Source of the DNA: Gammaproteobacteria bacterium
Lineage (GTDB): Bacteria; Pseudomonadota; Gammaproteobacteria; Burkholderiales; Rhodocyclaceae
Length of the DNA stretch: 39,929 bases
Assembly (NCBI GenBank): GCA_029289265.1
Contig: JARFTX010000032.1
Location: forward strand, 1-39,929
Reading direction: 5' to 3'
The first letter of the stretch is position 1. Each line of letters opens with the position of its first letter. Shown here in pieces: positions 1 through 9,144 of this stretch. Under the pieces are notes generated by a model. That model saw only the letters and a list, made by a program, of their open reading frames with translations, was not told the DNA's origin and did not search any database. The position numbers and the translations under genes were made by a program.

Positions 1-197
1 CGCGGATCGGTTCGCAGCGGCATGCTGACGGGACGCCGCTTGCGAGCCGGCGTGCCGCCGCGATAGGCTTGGTCCGCGCCGACGCGGCGCGGCCGCCGGG
101 CATCGCCGCGAACCCGCCGCCGATTTGGCGGACCAACCCAACGATGACAGAGCGCGCACGACGCGCCGCCGACCAACCCCCCGACCCCGACGGAGCC

Positions 198-407
198 ATG
201 ACGATTCCCTCACCCTGCATCAATCTGTGTCGCATGTCTCCCGAGACCGGGTACTGCGAAGGCTGCCTGCGCAGCCTCGACGAGATCGCCCGCTGGGGCG
301 GCGCCGACGACGCCGCCAAGCGGCGCATCCTCGCGGCGGTGGCGCAGCGGCGCGCCGCGCTCGCCTCTGTCGATTCACTGACCCGAATCGAGGAGGAACG
401 ACCATGA
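198..407 (+). CDS. DUF1289 family protein
   Basis: A small protein of 69 residues whose body matches the DUF1289 family: SPCINLC, then YCEGCLRSLDEIARW. The four cysteines are spaced C-x3-C-x8-C-x2-C, which suggests a small metal-binding fold; the biochemical role of the family is unknown. I chose the ATG at 198 because GGAG lies five bases upstream at 192-195 and the conserved block starts at once. An upstream extension to 69 is low-complexity and unlike the family. Its stop overlaps the start of a second protein with the same cysteine spacing, so the two are translationally coupled. Confidence 0.85.
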   Translation: MTIPSPCINLCRMSPETGYCEGCLRSLDEIARWGGADDAAKRRILAAVAQRRAALASVDSLTRIEEERP

Positions 408-589
408 GTGATGCCCTGTGCGTGGGCGTATGCATGATCGACTGGGACTCCGGCGTGTGTCTCGGTTGCGGCCGCACCGCCGAAGAGATCGAGGGCGTGC
501 CGGTCGCGCCGGCACCGGCGCCGGCCGAGCCGGCGACCGCGCGGCTGCCGGCGAACGTCGCCGAGCTCGTCGGCGAGGGCTCGGAATGA
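404..589 (+). CDS. second small DUF1289-like cysteine protein
   Basis: A 61-residue protein starting at the ATG of an ATGA overlap with the preceding gene, with a strong AGGAGGA ribosome-binding site at 391-397. The N-terminal half reads ALCVGVC then VCLGCGRTAEEI. This repeats the C-x3-C-x8-C-x2-C spacing of its neighbour, so the pair look like tandem paralogues. The tail is rich in Ala and Pro (APAPAPAEPA) and probably disordered. It overlaps the next gene by another ATGA. Function unknown; a small metal-binding partner protein is an inference from the cysteines only. Confidence 0.78.
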   Translation: MSDALCVGVCMIDWDSGVCLGCGRTAEEIEGVPVAPAPAPAEPATARLPANVAELVGEGSE

Positions 590-1557
590 GCGGTGCGGGC
601 AGCTCCGCGGCCACGCCGCACTATCAGCGCGTCCGCGCGACCGCCGCCGCGACGCTGCCCGAGTCGCTGCGGGTGCTCGAGCGCGGCTGGCTGTCGTCGA
701 ACAGCGTGGTGCTGTTCGACGGCGCCGAGGCGACGGTCATCGACAGCGGCTACCGCACGCATGCCGACCAGACGGTCGCGCTGGTGCGCGAGGCGCTCGG
801 CGGGCGGGGGCTCGCCCGGCTGGTGAACACCCACTCCCACTCCGATCACATCGGCGGCAACGCGGCGCTCGTGCGCGCCTTCGGCTGCTCCATCACCGTG
901 CCCGAAGGCATGGCTGGGGCGGTCGCGCGCTGGGACGAGGACGCCCTGCTACTCACCACCGCAGCGCAGGTCGGCGAGCGCTTCGCGGCCGACCACACGA
1001 TCGCGCCGGGCGACGAGATCGCGATGGGCGGCCTCGTCTGGCGGGCGCTCGCCGCGCCCGGCCACGACATGGACGCGCTGGTGTTCCACAACCCCGACCG
1101 GCGCATCCTGATCTCGGGCGACGCGCTGTGGCGCGACGGCTTCGGCATCCTGTTCGCCGATGTGCTCGGCACGGGCGATGCGCTGGGCGAGACGCGGCGC
1201 ACGCTCGAGGCGATCGCACGGCTGCCGGCCGACGTCGTGATCCCCGGCCACGGCGCGCCCTTCGTCGAGGTCGACGACGCCCTCGAGTGTGCCTTCGCGC
1301 GGCTCGCCGCCTTCGAGGAGGACGGTGCGCGCATGGCGCGCAATGCGATCCGCGCCTGCATCACCTTCATGCTGCTCGACCGGCGCCGCGTCGCGCTCGA
1401 CTGGCTGGAAGAGCATCTCGCCACCGTCCCGCTCTACCGCGAGGCGAATGCGCGCTTCCTGGGTCTCGCGCCCGATGCGCTCTCCGCCTGGCTGGTCGCC
1501 GACCTGGTGCGGGCGGGTGTGGCGGCGCGAGACGGCGATTCGCTGATCGCCGCCTGA
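586..1557 (+). CDS. metallo-beta-lactamase fold hydrolase
   Basis: A 323-residue protein with the metallo-beta-lactamase signature NTHSHSDHIGG near residues 81-91 (H83, H85, D87, H88), a later AAPGHDMDAL block (third metal histidine), ISGDALW (bridging Asp) and VIPGHG. This is a two-metal hydrolase of the glyoxalase II / MBL-fold superfamily, probably cytosolic since no signal peptide is visible. The C-terminal helical stretch (about residues 245-320) resembles the extra domain of MBL enzymes that act on thioesters or nucleotides, but the substrate cannot be read from sequence. The ATG at 586 overlaps the stop of the preceding small cysteine protein, so the three genes form one operon. Confidence 0.88.
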   Translation: MSGAGSSAATPHYQRVRATAAATLPESLRVLERGWLSSNSVVLFDGAEATVIDSGYRTHADQTVALVREALGGRGLARLVNTHSHSDHIGGNAALVRAFGCSITVPEGMAGAVARWDEDALLLTTAAQVGERFAADHTIAPGDEIAMGGLVWRALAAPGHDMDALVFHNPDRRILISGDALWRDGFGILFADVLGTGDALGETRRTLEAIARLPADVVIPGHGAPFVEVDDALECAFARLAAFEEDGARMARNAIRACITFMLLDRRRVALDWLEEHLATVPLYREANARFLGLAPDALSAWLVADLVRAGVAARDGDSLIAA

Positions 1558-1659
1558 GCGGCCCGGGCAATGGCCCCGGCTCCGTGGTATCTTTGGCGGG
1601 AGAAGCTGGATGCCTACAACTTTGGGCATATCCGCCAGCGATTGCGGAGTGCATATCCG

Positions 1660-2532
1660 ATGCAAGTCGTCCTGATCAGCGGCCTTTCGGGCTCGGGCAA
1701 GAGCGTCGCGCTCGACACGCTCGAGGATGCCGGCTACTACATCGTCGACAACCTGCCGGCGACGCTGCTGCCGCAACTGGTCTCGCATCTGCTCGGCAGC
1801 GGCTACCACCGCATCGCGGTCGCCGTCGACGTGCGCTCGGGGGCGAGCCTCGCGGCCCTGCCGGAGGTGATCGGCGAGCTGCGCGCGATGGTCGGCGATC
1901 TGCGCATGATCTTCCTCACCGCCCGCGACGACACGCTGATCGCGCGCTTCTCCGAGACGCGCCGGCGCCACCCGCTCGGGCGCGACGACATGTCGCTCGC
2001 CGAGGCGATCCACAACGAGCGTGACGCGCTCGCCCCCATCGCCGAGCTCGGCCACAACATCGACACCAGCGACCTCCATCCCAACAGCCTGCGCGCCTGG
2101 GTCAAGGACTTCCTGAAGATCGACCCGACCGGGGGCTTGACGCTGATGTTCCAGTCCTTCGGCTTCAAGTACGGCCTGCCGACGGACGCCGACCTGGTGT
2201 TCGACGTGCGCTGCCTGCCCAATCCGCACTACGATCCGAAGCTGCGCCCGCTTACCGGCGCCGACCAGCCGGTGATCGATTTCCTGAAGAAGCTGCCGGA
2301 GGTCGCGCGCATGTGCGACGACATCCACCGCTTCGTCGCCAACTGGCTGCCGAGCTACACGCGCGACAACCGCAGCTACCTGACGGTGGCGATCGGCTGC
2401 ACGGGCGGCCAGCACCGTTCGGTCTACATTGCCGAGCGGTTGGCCGAGCGCTTTCGCAGCAACGTGCGTGTACTGGTGCGCCACCGCGCGGTGATGCAGC
2501 GCGCCGCCGGGCGCGGCGAGGTCCGCACTTGA
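1660..2532 (+). CDS. rapZ: RNase adapter protein RapZ
   Basis: A 290-residue protein, close to the usual RapZ length. It starts [15 protein letters not shown] with a P-loop at about residues 9-16, and its C-terminal domain contains [14 protein letters not shown], the family hallmark. RapZ is a nucleotide-binding protein; in enterobacteria it guides RNase E to small RNAs that control glmS, while its targets in Betaproteobacteria are less clear. The ATG at 1660 was chosen because the P-loop must lie near the N-terminus and GGAG sits at 1646-1649. An extension to 1570 is not family-like. hprK and ptsN, frequent neighbours, are absent from this window. Confidence 0.95.
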   Translation: MQVVLISGLSGSGKSVALDTLEDAGYYIVDNLPATLLPQLVSHLLGSGYHRIAVAVDVRSGASLAALPEVIGELRAMVGDLRMIFLTARDDTLIARFSETRRRHPLGRDDMSLAEAIHNERDALAPIAELGHNIDTSDLHPNSLRAWVKDFLKIDPTGGLTLMFQSFGFKYGLPTDADLVFDVRCLPNPHYDPKLRPLTGADQPVIDFLKKLPEVARMCDDIHRFVANWLPSYTRDNRSYLTVAIGCTGGQHRSVYIAERLAERFRSNVRVLVRHRAVMQRAAGRGEVRT

Positions 2533-2915
2533 GGCGATGGCTGGAATGGGTCGCGCTGCTGCGGCCCGGTGACGCCCTGACCCTGGTGCTCGCGTTGGGC
2601 GTGTGCGCGCTGTCGGCGGCCATGCTGTGGCGCGGCGGCGCGCCCGACAAGGTGGTCGTGCGCGCCGGCGGGCAGGTGTTCGCCGAAGCGGGACTCTCGC
2701 GCGCCCAGGTGATCGAGGTGCCCGGCCCGCTCGGCATCACCCGCATCGAGATCGAGCCGGGGCGCGCGCGCGTCGCCTCGGACCCCGGGCCGCGCCAGTA
2801 CTGCGTGCGCCAGGGCTGGCTCACGCGCTCTGGCGCGGTGGCGATCTGCGCCCCCAACGAGGTGAGCCTGACGCTCGCCGGCGGCGCTTCGGACTATGAC
2901 TCCCTCAACTATTGA
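2529..2915 (+). CDS. NusG domain II-containing protein
   Basis: Predicted 128 residues. One membrane segment near residues 17-36 ([19 protein letters not shown]) is followed by a domain with [33 protein letters not shown] and [10 protein letters not shown], the pattern of the stand-alone NusG domain II family (membrane-anchored, outside face). The likely start is TTG at 2529, overlapping the rapZ stop as TTGA; there is no ATG before the membrane segment. The gene is followed by a Gx-type membrane protein with a 20-bp overlap. Elsewhere this pair often sits with apbE, suggesting a link to flavin insertion or redox membrane proteins, but apbE is not here. Function is not established. Confidence 0.82.
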   Translation: MRRWLEWVALLRPGDALTLVLALGVCALSAAMLWRGGAPDKVVVRAGGQVFAEAGLSRAQVIEVPGPLGITRIEIEPGRARVASDPGPRQYCVRQGWLTRSGAVAICAPNEVSLTLAGGASDYDSLNY

Positions 2916-3459
2916 GATCGTCCCGACCGCCGAGGACGGGCGCATCGCACGGCTTGCCGCCGCGGCGATCGTGCTCTCCATCGCCGAGGCGGCGATCCCG
3001 CTGCCGCTGCCGGGGGTGAAGCCCGGCCTCGCCAACATCGTGATCCTGATCGTGCTGCTGCGCTGGGGCTGGCGCGACGCGGTGTGGGTGGCGCTGCTGA
3101 GGGTGTTCGCCGGCAGCCTGCTGCTCGGGCAGTTCTTCGCGCCGGGCTTCTTTCTCGCGCTCGCCGGTTCGGTGACGAGCCTCGCCGTGCTGGGGCTCGC
3201 GGTACACCTGCCGCCGCGCTGGTTCGGGCCGGTCACGCTGAGCGTGCTCGCAGCCTTCGCCCACATCGGCGGCCAGCTCGTGCTCGCCCGCGTGTGGCTG
3301 GTGCCGCACGACGGGGTGTTCTACCTGGTCCCGGTGTTCGCGCTGGCGGCGACCGTATTCGGCCTCGTCAATGGTCTGGTCGCGGCGCGACTGCTGCGCG
3401 AGCTTCCGCCGCTGCGGGAGTCGGGCGCCGGCGCGTCGGCTTCGACGGTCTCGCGCTGA
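2896..3459 (+). CDS. Gx transporter family / heptaprenyl diphosphate synthase component I-like membrane protein
   Basis: A 187-residue integral membrane protein with about five or six hydrophobic segments. It has the family block AAIPLPLPGVKPGLANIV near residues 32-49 and a second block LLLGQFFAPGFFLALAG. This belongs to the family originally named heptaprenyl diphosphate synthase component I but now mostly regarded as a small-substrate membrane transporter (ECF-like S component fold). It overlaps the NusG-II gene by 20 bp and is probably cotranscribed with it. The substrate is unknown. The gene ends in a convergent arrangement with the minus-strand coiled-coil gene. Confidence 0.85.
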   Translation: MTPSTIEIVPTAEDGRIARLAAAAIVLSIAEAAIPLPLPGVKPGLANIVILIVLLRWGWRDAVWVALLRVFAGSLLLGQFFAPGFFLALAGSVTSLAVLGLAVHLPPRWFGPVTLSVLAAFAHIGGQLVLARVWLVPHDGVFYLVPVFALAATVFGLVNGLVAARLLRELPPLRESGAGASASTVSR

Positions 3460-3529
3460 CGGGGCGGCGCGCCGGCCTCGCCGGCCGCATCTCGACGCCG
3501 TCGCGGAACACCGCCGCGGCGGCGGCCGC

Positions 3530-3781
3530 TCAGTCCTTGCGACGAAGCGTCCGGCGCAGGCGAGCGCCCTTGCGCAGTTGCTCGTGCAGGATCTGCTGTT
3601 CGAGCTCGAGGCCAGCGCGTCGGGCGGGGTCGTGCTCGGCGGAAAGTGCCTGCTCGAGCGCGGCCTGCTCCCGCTTCATCTTGGCGAGCAGATCCTGGAG
3701 CTTGGCGAGCCGCGCGCGGCGGCGACGGCGCTCGGCCAGCAGCAGGTCGCCGAGCCGGCGGGCGAGTCTAGCGAGTTTCAT
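3530..3781 (-). CDS. small basic coiled-coil protein
   Basis: An 83-residue Arg/Lys/Leu-rich protein predicted to be almost entirely helical (LAKLQDLLAKMKREQAALEQ, LELEQQILHEQL), with no Cys and no signal peptide. I do not recognise the family. Its ATG lies inside the 3' end of the Na/phosphate cotransporter gene (14-bp overlap), implying translational coupling. Since the cotransporter ends in a PhoU-like helical domain, a helical partner is conceivable, but that is speculation. The overlap and lack of stop codons support a real gene; the extreme composition means an unrelated GC-rich frame is not excluded. Confidence 0.6.
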   Translation of the reverse strand: MKLARLARRLGDLLLAERRRRRARLAKLQDLLAKMKREQAALEQALSAEHDPARRAGLELEQQILHEQLRKGARLRRTLRRKD

Positions 3782-5606
3782 GCGTGGCCTCGTCGTGGGC
3801 GGCCTGCTCGGCGGCGGGCGGGGCTGCCAGCACTGCCTTGATCTCGTCCTTGTCGAGGTGCAGCGCGTGCTCCAGTTCGTGCTGCACCGGCTCGAACGGC
3901 ACGAAGATCACCTTCGCCATCGCGATCAGGTTGGAAGCGATGTCATAGGCGTAGGCGCTGTCGTTCATCAGCGAGGTGGCGGTCTCGACGCCGATTCGTT
4001 TCTCGCGGATCAGCCGGTCGAGCTGGCCGTTGGCGACGATGTCATGCTCCTCGGCGGCGGCCGAGAGCACGTCGAAGCGCAGCGGCGTGACGCTCTCCGG
4101 GTCTTGCGAGAGCTTGTGCAACTCGTGCAGCAGCAGCGCCAGGTGCTGGCGGATCAGCACGTACTCCTTGCGCAGATAGGGGTTCGGCGAGGCGAGGTGG
4201 CGCGCCATGTTCTTCTGCAGGTGCTTGAGGTCCTTGAGCGCTTCGAGCAGGTGCTGGCTGGCAGCGCGCAGGGCGAAGGCTTGGCGGGCTTGCGGGCCTT
4301 TGGTCTCGAGCCGCGCCAGGAAGTCCAGGATCTGGCCGTGGAGCGGCTTGACGCGGCGCTGGTAGTAGTCGTCCACGTCGATCGCGTGCACCCGTTCGGG
4401 CGCGTTGGCGAGCAACTCCAGGCGCTCGCCCTTGCGCAACTGCACCGGGTCGGCATGCAGCACCAGCGCCATGATGTCGAAGGTGTTCGCGAACAGGTGC
4501 TGCAGCTCCTTGCGCCCCGCCTCGAGCGCCGCGCCGGGCATCTCGAGCATCGCCGCGCTGATGTACTTGGGCGTGCTGATGGTACGCGGGGCAGGTTGCA
4601 GCCACGTTTCGAGCAGCCGTACCAGGCGGCCGGTGAGCGGCAGCATCAGCGCAAGCCCCGTCAGGTTGAACAGTGTGTGGAAGAGCGCGAGCTTGAGCGT
4701 GTGGTCGTCGGCGTCGATGCCGAGCCAGGCGCTGCCGGTCTCGACCGCGGCGACGAAACGGCCGATGAACACCAGCGCGAGCGCGGCCGTGACGACGTTG
4801 AAGGCGAGATGGGCGGCGGCGAGCCGGCGCCCCTCGATGTTGGCGCCGATGGCGCTCACCAGCGCGGTCAGGGTGGTGCCGACGTTGGCGCCGATCGACA
4901 GCGCCAGCGCGTTCTCGTAGGTGATCTGGCCGGCCCCGAGCGCGGCGATGATGACGAGCAGCGAGGCATGGCTCGACTGCATGATCACGGTGATCACGAT
5001 GCCGATCAGCGTGAACAGCAGCAGGCCCGCCACGCCCGGTACGGCGTAGTCGGCGAGATTGATGTGCTCGCTGAAGGCGTCGAAGCCGTCCTTGATGAAG
5101 TGGATGCCGAGGAACAGAAACCCCAGCCCCGTCAGCAGGTAGCCGAGCCCCTTGAGGGTGCGGCCCTTGTTGAAGAGCAGGATCACCCCGAAGGTGAGCA
5201 TCGGCAGCGCATAGGCGGCGATGTCCACCTTGAGGCCGAATCCGGCGATCAGCCAGGCGCCGGTGGTCGTGCCCAGGTTCGCGCCGAAGATGATGCCGAT
5301 GCCCTGGGCGAGGCCGAGCATGCCGGCGCTGAGGAACGAGATCGTGATGATCGACACCAGCGTGCTCGACTGCATGACGGTCGTCGCCACCGCGCCGAAG
5401 GCCACGCTCTTCCACAGCCGATCGGTGGTCCGTTGCAGCAGCCGCTCGAGCGTGCCGCCGGTGAAGGCCTTGAAGCCTTCCTCGAGCGAGACCATGCCGA
5501 ACAGGAAGATCGCCACGCCGGCGGCGATCTCCTTGAAGTTCGGGCTCACCTGGAAACCGATGGCGAGCAGGACGAAGACGAAGGCGAGGGCGAAGTGTCG
5601 GGACAT
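3768..5606 (-). CDS. Na/Pi cotransporter family protein
   Basis: A 612-residue inner-membrane protein of the NptA / Na-Pi cotransporter family. The N-terminal half contains two inverted-repeat blocks, each with a GAN-x-GTT motif (GANLGTTTGAWL and GANVGTTLTAL) and a QSS motif (MQSSTLVSII and MQSSHASLLV), as expected for sodium-coupled phosphate carriers. From about residue 350 a charged helical PhoU-like domain follows (LRKEYVLIRQHLALLLHEL), a common fusion in bacterial members. It is probably a low-affinity phosphate uptake or export route. No pho-type operon surrounds it; a small coiled-coil gene overlaps its 3' end. Confidence 0.93.
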   Translation of the reverse strand: MSRHFALAFVFVLLAIGFQVSPNFKEIAAGVAIFLFGMVSLEEGFKAFTGGTLERLLQRTTDRLWKSVAFGAVATTVMQSSTLVSIITISFLSAGMLGLAQGIGIIFGANLGTTTGAWLIAGFGLKVDIAAYALPMLTFGVILLFNKGRTLKGLGYLLTGLGFLFLGIHFIKDGFDAFSEHINLADYAVPGVAGLLLFTLIGIVITVIMQSSHASLLVIIAALGAGQITYENALALSIGANVGTTLTALVSAIGANIEGRRLAAAHLAFNVVTAALALVFIGRFVAAVETGSAWLGIDADDHTLKLALFHTLFNLTGLALMLPLTGRLVRLLETWLQPAPRTISTPKYISAAMLEMPGAALEAGRKELQHLFANTFDIMALVLHADPVQLRKGERLELLANAPERVHAIDVDDYYQRRVKPLHGQILDFLARLETKGPQARQAFALRAASQHLLEALKDLKHLQKNMARHLASPNPYLRKEYVLIRQHLALLLHELHKLSQDPESVTPLRFDVLSAAAEEHDIVANGQLDRLIREKRIGVETATSLMNDSAYAYDIASNLIAMAKVIFVPFEPVQHELEHALHLDKDEIKAVLAAPPAAEQAAHDEATHETR

Positions 5607-5784
5607 GTTCGAGTCGTGGGGCCGCGGGGCGGTCGGGTGGCGCGGGTGCCGTGTCGCTCGGCCCGTCTCGCCCGGGGCTGCGCCGTCAGCGTCCGGAGAG
5701 TCGTGCAGGGCGCCAGCCTGCGGTCATTGTCGGGTAGGCTAGAGGGGCTAACAAGCACAATCGATCATGACAAGGAGGAATGCG

Positions 5785-6366
5785 ATGAGTGAGCGACCGA
5801 TCAGCCGGTTTCCCGTCCCCGAGTTGAGTGCCTTGCCCGAGGACATCCGCGACAAGATCCTCGCCGTGCAGGAGAAAGCGGGCTTCGTTCCCAACGTCTT
5901 TCTTGCGCTGGCGCACCGGCCCGACGAGTTCCGCGCCTTCTTCGCCTACCACGACGCGCTGATGGAGAAGGAGGGCGGGCTCACCAAGGCCGAGCGCGAG
6001 ATGATCGTCGTCGCGACCTCGGGCGCCAACGGCTGCCTGTACTGTGTCGTCGCCCACGGCGCGATCCTGCGCATCCGCGCGAAGAACCCGCGCGTCGCCG
6101 ACCAGGTCGCGACCAACTACCGCAAGGCCGAGATCACGCCACGCCAGCGCGCGATGCTCGACTACGCGCTCAAGGTCGCGCTGCGCTCCGAGGAGATCGA
6201 CGAGCCGGACTTCGCGGCGCTGCGCACGCACGGCTTCGGCGACGACGACATCTGGGACATCGGCGCGATCGCCGCCTTCTTCGCGCTCAGCAACCGCCTC
6301 GCCAACATGTCGAGCATGCGGCCCAACGACGAGTTCTTCCTGATGGGGCGACTGCCCAAGGCCTGA
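5785..6366 (+). CDS. peroxidase-related (AhpD-like) protein
   Basis: A 193-residue protein of the carboxymuconolactone-decarboxylase/AhpD superfamily, matching the 'peroxidase-related enzyme' group. The redox motif GCLYCVVAHG gives C84-x2-C87-x3-H91, the alkylhydroperoxidase D active-site pattern. Other family blocks are KAGFVPNVFLALAHRP at the N-terminus and NRLANMSSMRPNDEF near the C-terminus. The start at 5785 is fixed by AAGGAGG at 5772-5778; a longer frame begins at 5767 but would include the ribosome-binding site. It ends seven bases from the convergent ruvC stop. Probable role: thiol-based peroxide reduction; the physiological reductant is unknown. Confidence 0.9.
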   Translation: MSERPISRFPVPELSALPEDIRDKILAVQEKAGFVPNVFLALAHRPDEFRAFFAYHDALMEKEGGLTKAEREMIVVATSGANGCLYCVVAHGAILRIRAKNPRVADQVATNYRKAEITPRQRAMLDYALKVALRSEEIDEPDFAALRTHGFGDDDIWDIGAIAAFFALSNRLANMSSMRPNDEFFLMGRLPKA

Positions 6367-6373
6367 TGCCGGG

Positions 6374-6922
6374 TCAGCGCGTCGTGCGGATACGCCCGGC
6401 GCGGCGGCTCCCGCCCAGCGCGCCGAGCGGCCCGTGGGCGCCGTGGGCGTGGCAGATCGCGCAGGCGAGCGCGTCGGCCGCATCCGTGCCGGGGCTCGCC
6501 TCGAGCGCGAGCAGGCGCTGCACCATGTGCTGCACCTGCTCCTTGTTGGCCTTGCCGTAGCCGACCACCGCCTGCTTGACCTGCAGCGCCGTGTATTCGT
6601 GCACCGGCAGCTCGCACGCGACCGCGCCGCAGATCACCGCGCCACGGGCCTGGCCGAGCAACAGCGTCGATTGTGGATTGACGTTCACGAACACCTTCTC
6701 GACCGCGACCTGGTCGGGCGCGTAGGTCGCGACGATCTCGCGCACGCCGTCGAGCAGCGTCTTGAGCCGCGCTGGCAGCTCACCCTCGCCGCTGCGGATG
6801 CAGCCGCTGGCGACGTAGCGCAGTTGGCTGCCGAGCTGGTCGATGACGCCGAAACCGGTCACCCTCAGCCCCGGGTCGAGGCCCAGGATTCGGGTTGCGA
6901 CCGCGGCGGAGGCGGCCTTCAC
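6374..6922 (-). CDS. ruvC: crossover junction endodeoxyribonuclease RuvC
   Basis: A 182-residue Holliday-junction resolvase. The acidic catalytic residues are visible: ILGLDPG (D16), VAVEKVF (E75) and [14 protein letters not shown] (C-terminal Asp pair). RuvC nicks symmetric strands of four-way junctions held by RuvAB. The start is a GTG four bases after the eamA stop; no ATG exists before the catalytic Asp. It lies downstream of eamA and yebC on the same strand. ruvA and ruvB, usually adjacent in related genomes, are about 20 kb away at 25.5-27.2 kb. Confidence 0.96.
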   Translation of the reverse strand: MKAASAAVATRILGLDPGLRVTGFGVIDQLGSQLRYVASGCIRSGEGELPARLKTLLDGVREIVATYAPDQVAVEKVFVNVNPQSTLLLGQARGAVICGAVACELPVHEYTALQVKQAVVGYGKANKEQVQHMVQRLLALEASPGTDAADALACAICHAHGAHGPLGALGGSRRAGRIRTTR

Positions 6923-6926
6923 GGCC

Positions 6927-7805
6927 TCAGCCCCGGCGCGCGAGCCACACGCCGGTGACCGCGACCGCCATGCCGGCGAGCGCGACCGCCGAGAGCCGCT
7001 CGTCGAACAGCAGCCAGGCGATCAGCGCGGTGGTGGGTGGCGTGAGATAGAAGAGGCTCGCGACATTCACCGCACTGCCGCTGCGGATCAGCAGATTGAG
7101 CAGGCTGATCGCACCGAGCGAGAGCACCACCACCAGCCACACCAGCGCGAAGACGAACTCGCCGCTCCAGTCGATCGGCTGCGTTTCCACGCTCCAGGCG
7201 ATCACCGCGGTCACGGCGAGCGTCGGGATGAACTGGATCACCGAGCCGGTGCGCAGGTCGAAGCGCGGGCAAAAGCGTTTCTGGTACAAGGTGCCGAGCG
7301 TGATGCCGACGAGTGCGGCGAGCGCCGGCACCATCATCGCCGCCAGCTCCGGGCCCGATGCGCCGCCCGTGCCGGTCTTGCTGCCCACCACCAGTGCGAC
7401 GCCGACGAAGCCCATCGCGAGCCCGATCCACTGCGCACGCGAGACCCGCTCGCCGAGCAGCCAGCCCGCGGCGAGCGCGGTCAGCAGCGGCTGCATGCCG
7501 ACCACGAGAGCGGTGACGCCGGCCGGCAGGCCCTGATGGATCGCGACGAAGACGCCGCCGAGGTAGAGCGCATGCACCAGCAGTCCGGTCACGCCGATAT
7601 GCACGATCTGGCGGCGGTCGGCCGGCCAGGGGGCGCGCATCGCCAGCGCCAGCGCCGTCATCAGGACGATCACCAGCACGTAGCGCACCGACAGGAAGGT
7701 CAGCGGCTCGGCGTAGGGCAGGCCGAACTTGGCGCCGATGAAGCCGGTGCTCCACAGCAGCACGAACAGCAGCGGCATTGCGGTCTGTACCACCGGGGGG
7801 GGCAT
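6927..7805 (-). CDS. EamA/DMT family transporter
   Basis: A 292-residue membrane protein with about ten hydrophobic segments and the two-fold EamA repeat of the drug/metabolite transporter superfamily. Examples are [16 protein letters not shown] at the first helix, [17 protein letters not shown] at the end of repeat 1, and [18 protein letters not shown] at the end of repeat 2. The substrate is unknown. It sits between yebC and ruvC on the same strand and may be cotranscribed. The start ATG is followed directly by eight C residues (coding strand), so the second to fourth codons lie on a homopolymer that could slip. Confidence 0.92.
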   Translation of the reverse strand: MPPPVVQTAMPLLFVLLWSTGFIGAKFGLPYAEPLTFLSVRYVLVIVLMTALALAMRAPWPADRRQIVHIGVTGLLVHALYLGGVFVAIHQGLPAGVTALVVGMQPLLTALAAGWLLGERVSRAQWIGLAMGFVGVALVVGSKTGTGGASGPELAAMMVPALAALVGITLGTLYQKRFCPRFDLRTGSVIQFIPTLAVTAVIAWSVETQPIDWSGEFVFALVWLVVVLSLGAISLLNLLIRSGSAVNVASLFYLTPPTTALIAWLLFDERLSAVALAGMAVAVTGVWLARRG

Positions 7806-7902
7806 CGGGCGGAACTCCGGGAGGTGCGGCGCAGCGCGCCGCGGGTGTGTCGGGGGCAGGGCGCGCCGCTACGGTCCGGCGCACGCCCCGCGCCGCGGTG
7901 GA

Positions 7903-8628
7903 TCAGTCCTCGAACGCGGCCGAGGTGTAGACCTCCTGGACGTCGTCGAGGCTTTCGAGCGCGTCGAGGAGTTTCTGCATTTTCACCGCGTCCTCGCCGG
8001 CGAGCGTGGTCTCGTTCTGCGGGCGCATCGTCACCTCGCTGAACTCGGCCTTGAAACCGGCCGCTTCGAGCGTCTCGCCGATGCGACTGCACTCGTAGGG
8101 GGCGGTGATCACCTCGAGCGATCCGTCCTCGTTGGCGACGACGTCCTCGGCGCCGGCCTCGAGCGCGGCCTCCATCAGCGCATCCTCGTCGGTGCCGGGC
8201 GCGAACACGATCTGGCCGCAGTGCGTGAACTGGAACGCGACGCAGCCGTCGGTGCCGAGGTTGCCGCCGTGCTTGGAGAAGGCGTGGCGGACGTCGGCGA
8301 CCGTGCGCGTCTTGTTGTCGGTGAGGCAATCGACCATCACCGCCGCGCCGCCGATGCCGTAGCCCTCGTAGCGCGCCTCCTCGTAGCTCACGCCTTCGAG
8401 CTCGCCGGTGCCGCGCTTGATCGCGCGGTCGATGTTCTCGGCCGGCATGTTCTCGCCCTTGGCCTTGTCGACCGCGAGCCGCAGGCGCGGGTTGAAGTTC
8501 GGATCACCGCCGCCCATCCGCGCGGCGACCGTGATCTCCTTGATCAGCTTGGTGAAGACCTTGCCCCGCTTGGCGTCCTGACGCCCCTTGCGGTGCTGGA
8601 TGTTGGCCCACTTGGAATGACCTGCCAT
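7903..8628 (-). CDS. yebC: YebC/PmpR family DNA-binding regulatory protein
   Basis: A 241-residue protein of normal family length, starting [18 protein letters not shown], the signature of YebC/TACO1 proteins. Further conserved blocks are [21 protein letters not shown] and [19 protein letters not shown]. Members have been described as transcription regulators (PmpR) and more recently as factors that help ribosomes through polyproline-type stalls. Linkage to ruvC is widespread in bacteria and is retained here, with an eamA gene in between. 97 bases separate it from eamA. Confidence 0.96.
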   Translation of the reverse strand: MAGHSKWANIQHRKGRQDAKRGKVFTKLIKEITVAARMGGGDPNFNPRLRLAVDKAKGENMPAENIDRAIKRGTGELEGVSYEEARYEGYGIGGAAVMVDCLTDNKTRTVADVRHAFSKHGGNLGTDGCVAFQFTHCGQIVFAPGTDEDALMEAALEAGAEDVVANEDGSLEVITAPYECSRIGETLEAAGFKAEFSEVTMRPQNETTLAGEDAVKMQKLLDALESLDDVQEVYTSAAFED

Positions 8629-8761
8629 AGACTCCTCGATGCTGCGGGTGCGGGGATGTGAAGCGCAGCATTATAGCGTGCCCTCCGGCGCCCCCGGTGG
8701 CGGGCACCACGCGCGTCCGGCGCAGTCCAACCGTTGCGGACCACGTCCGGGAGGCCCCCTC

Positions 8762-9058
8762 ATGACACCGCAATCGGTCGAAACCCTGATGACCGAGCTC
8801 GAGAGTGAAGACCGGCTCGACTTCGGCGAACTCGCGATCGGCGAGGACGAAGCACGCCGCCTGATGGCGGACCACTTCTGCGAGATCGACCAGCGCCTGG
8901 CCGAGGTCGGCCTGCCGCTCGAGGCGCGCCTCGAGGCAATGGCCGCGATCGCGGCGCACACCATGGTCGAGAACATGATCCTGCACCTGGAGCGGCTGCA
9001 GGCCGGTGGCGCGAACCCCGCTTTTCGCGCCTGGCTGCGGCGGCATGGAACTCCGTAG
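8762..9058 (+). CDS. small conserved hypothetical protein
   Basis: A 98-residue acidic helical protein ([23 protein letters not shown], then [20 protein letters not shown]), with no Cys pair, signal peptide or membrane segment. The ATG at 8762 has GGGAGG at 8749-8754 seven bases upstream. I do not recognise the family. It is divergent from yebC and 86 bases before the HerA-like ATPase on the same strand, so it could be the first gene of a two-gene unit. Base use is like its neighbours. Confidence 0.72.
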   Translation: MTPQSVETLMTELESEDRLDFGELAIGEDEARRLMADHFCEIDQRLAEVGLPLEARLEAMAAIAAHTMVENMILHLERLQAGGANPAFRAWLRRHGTP

Positions 9059-9144
9059 TCCTCCTCGCTCCGGATGTTGCCTTCCCCGCAGCGCGGCCGG
9101 CTTGCTGCTACACTTTCGGCATCACCGCTGCCGAGGATGACGTC

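Noticed and set aside
1-197. Possible 3' end of an upstream gene at the window edge
   Set aside because: Two frames stay open for only about 8-22 codons before a stop (28 or 66); too little sequence to assign.
3460-3529. GC-rich inverted repeats between the Gx and coiled-coil genes as a terminator
   Set aside because: Stems such as GCCGG/CCGGC exist but no T-run follows on either strand, and such stems are frequent by chance at this GC content.
3084-5792. A 902-codon open frame on the + strand
   Set aside because: It lies antisense to the Na/Pi cotransporter and out of frame with the Gx gene; the His/Asp/Arg-rich translation has no family pattern and arises from high GC.
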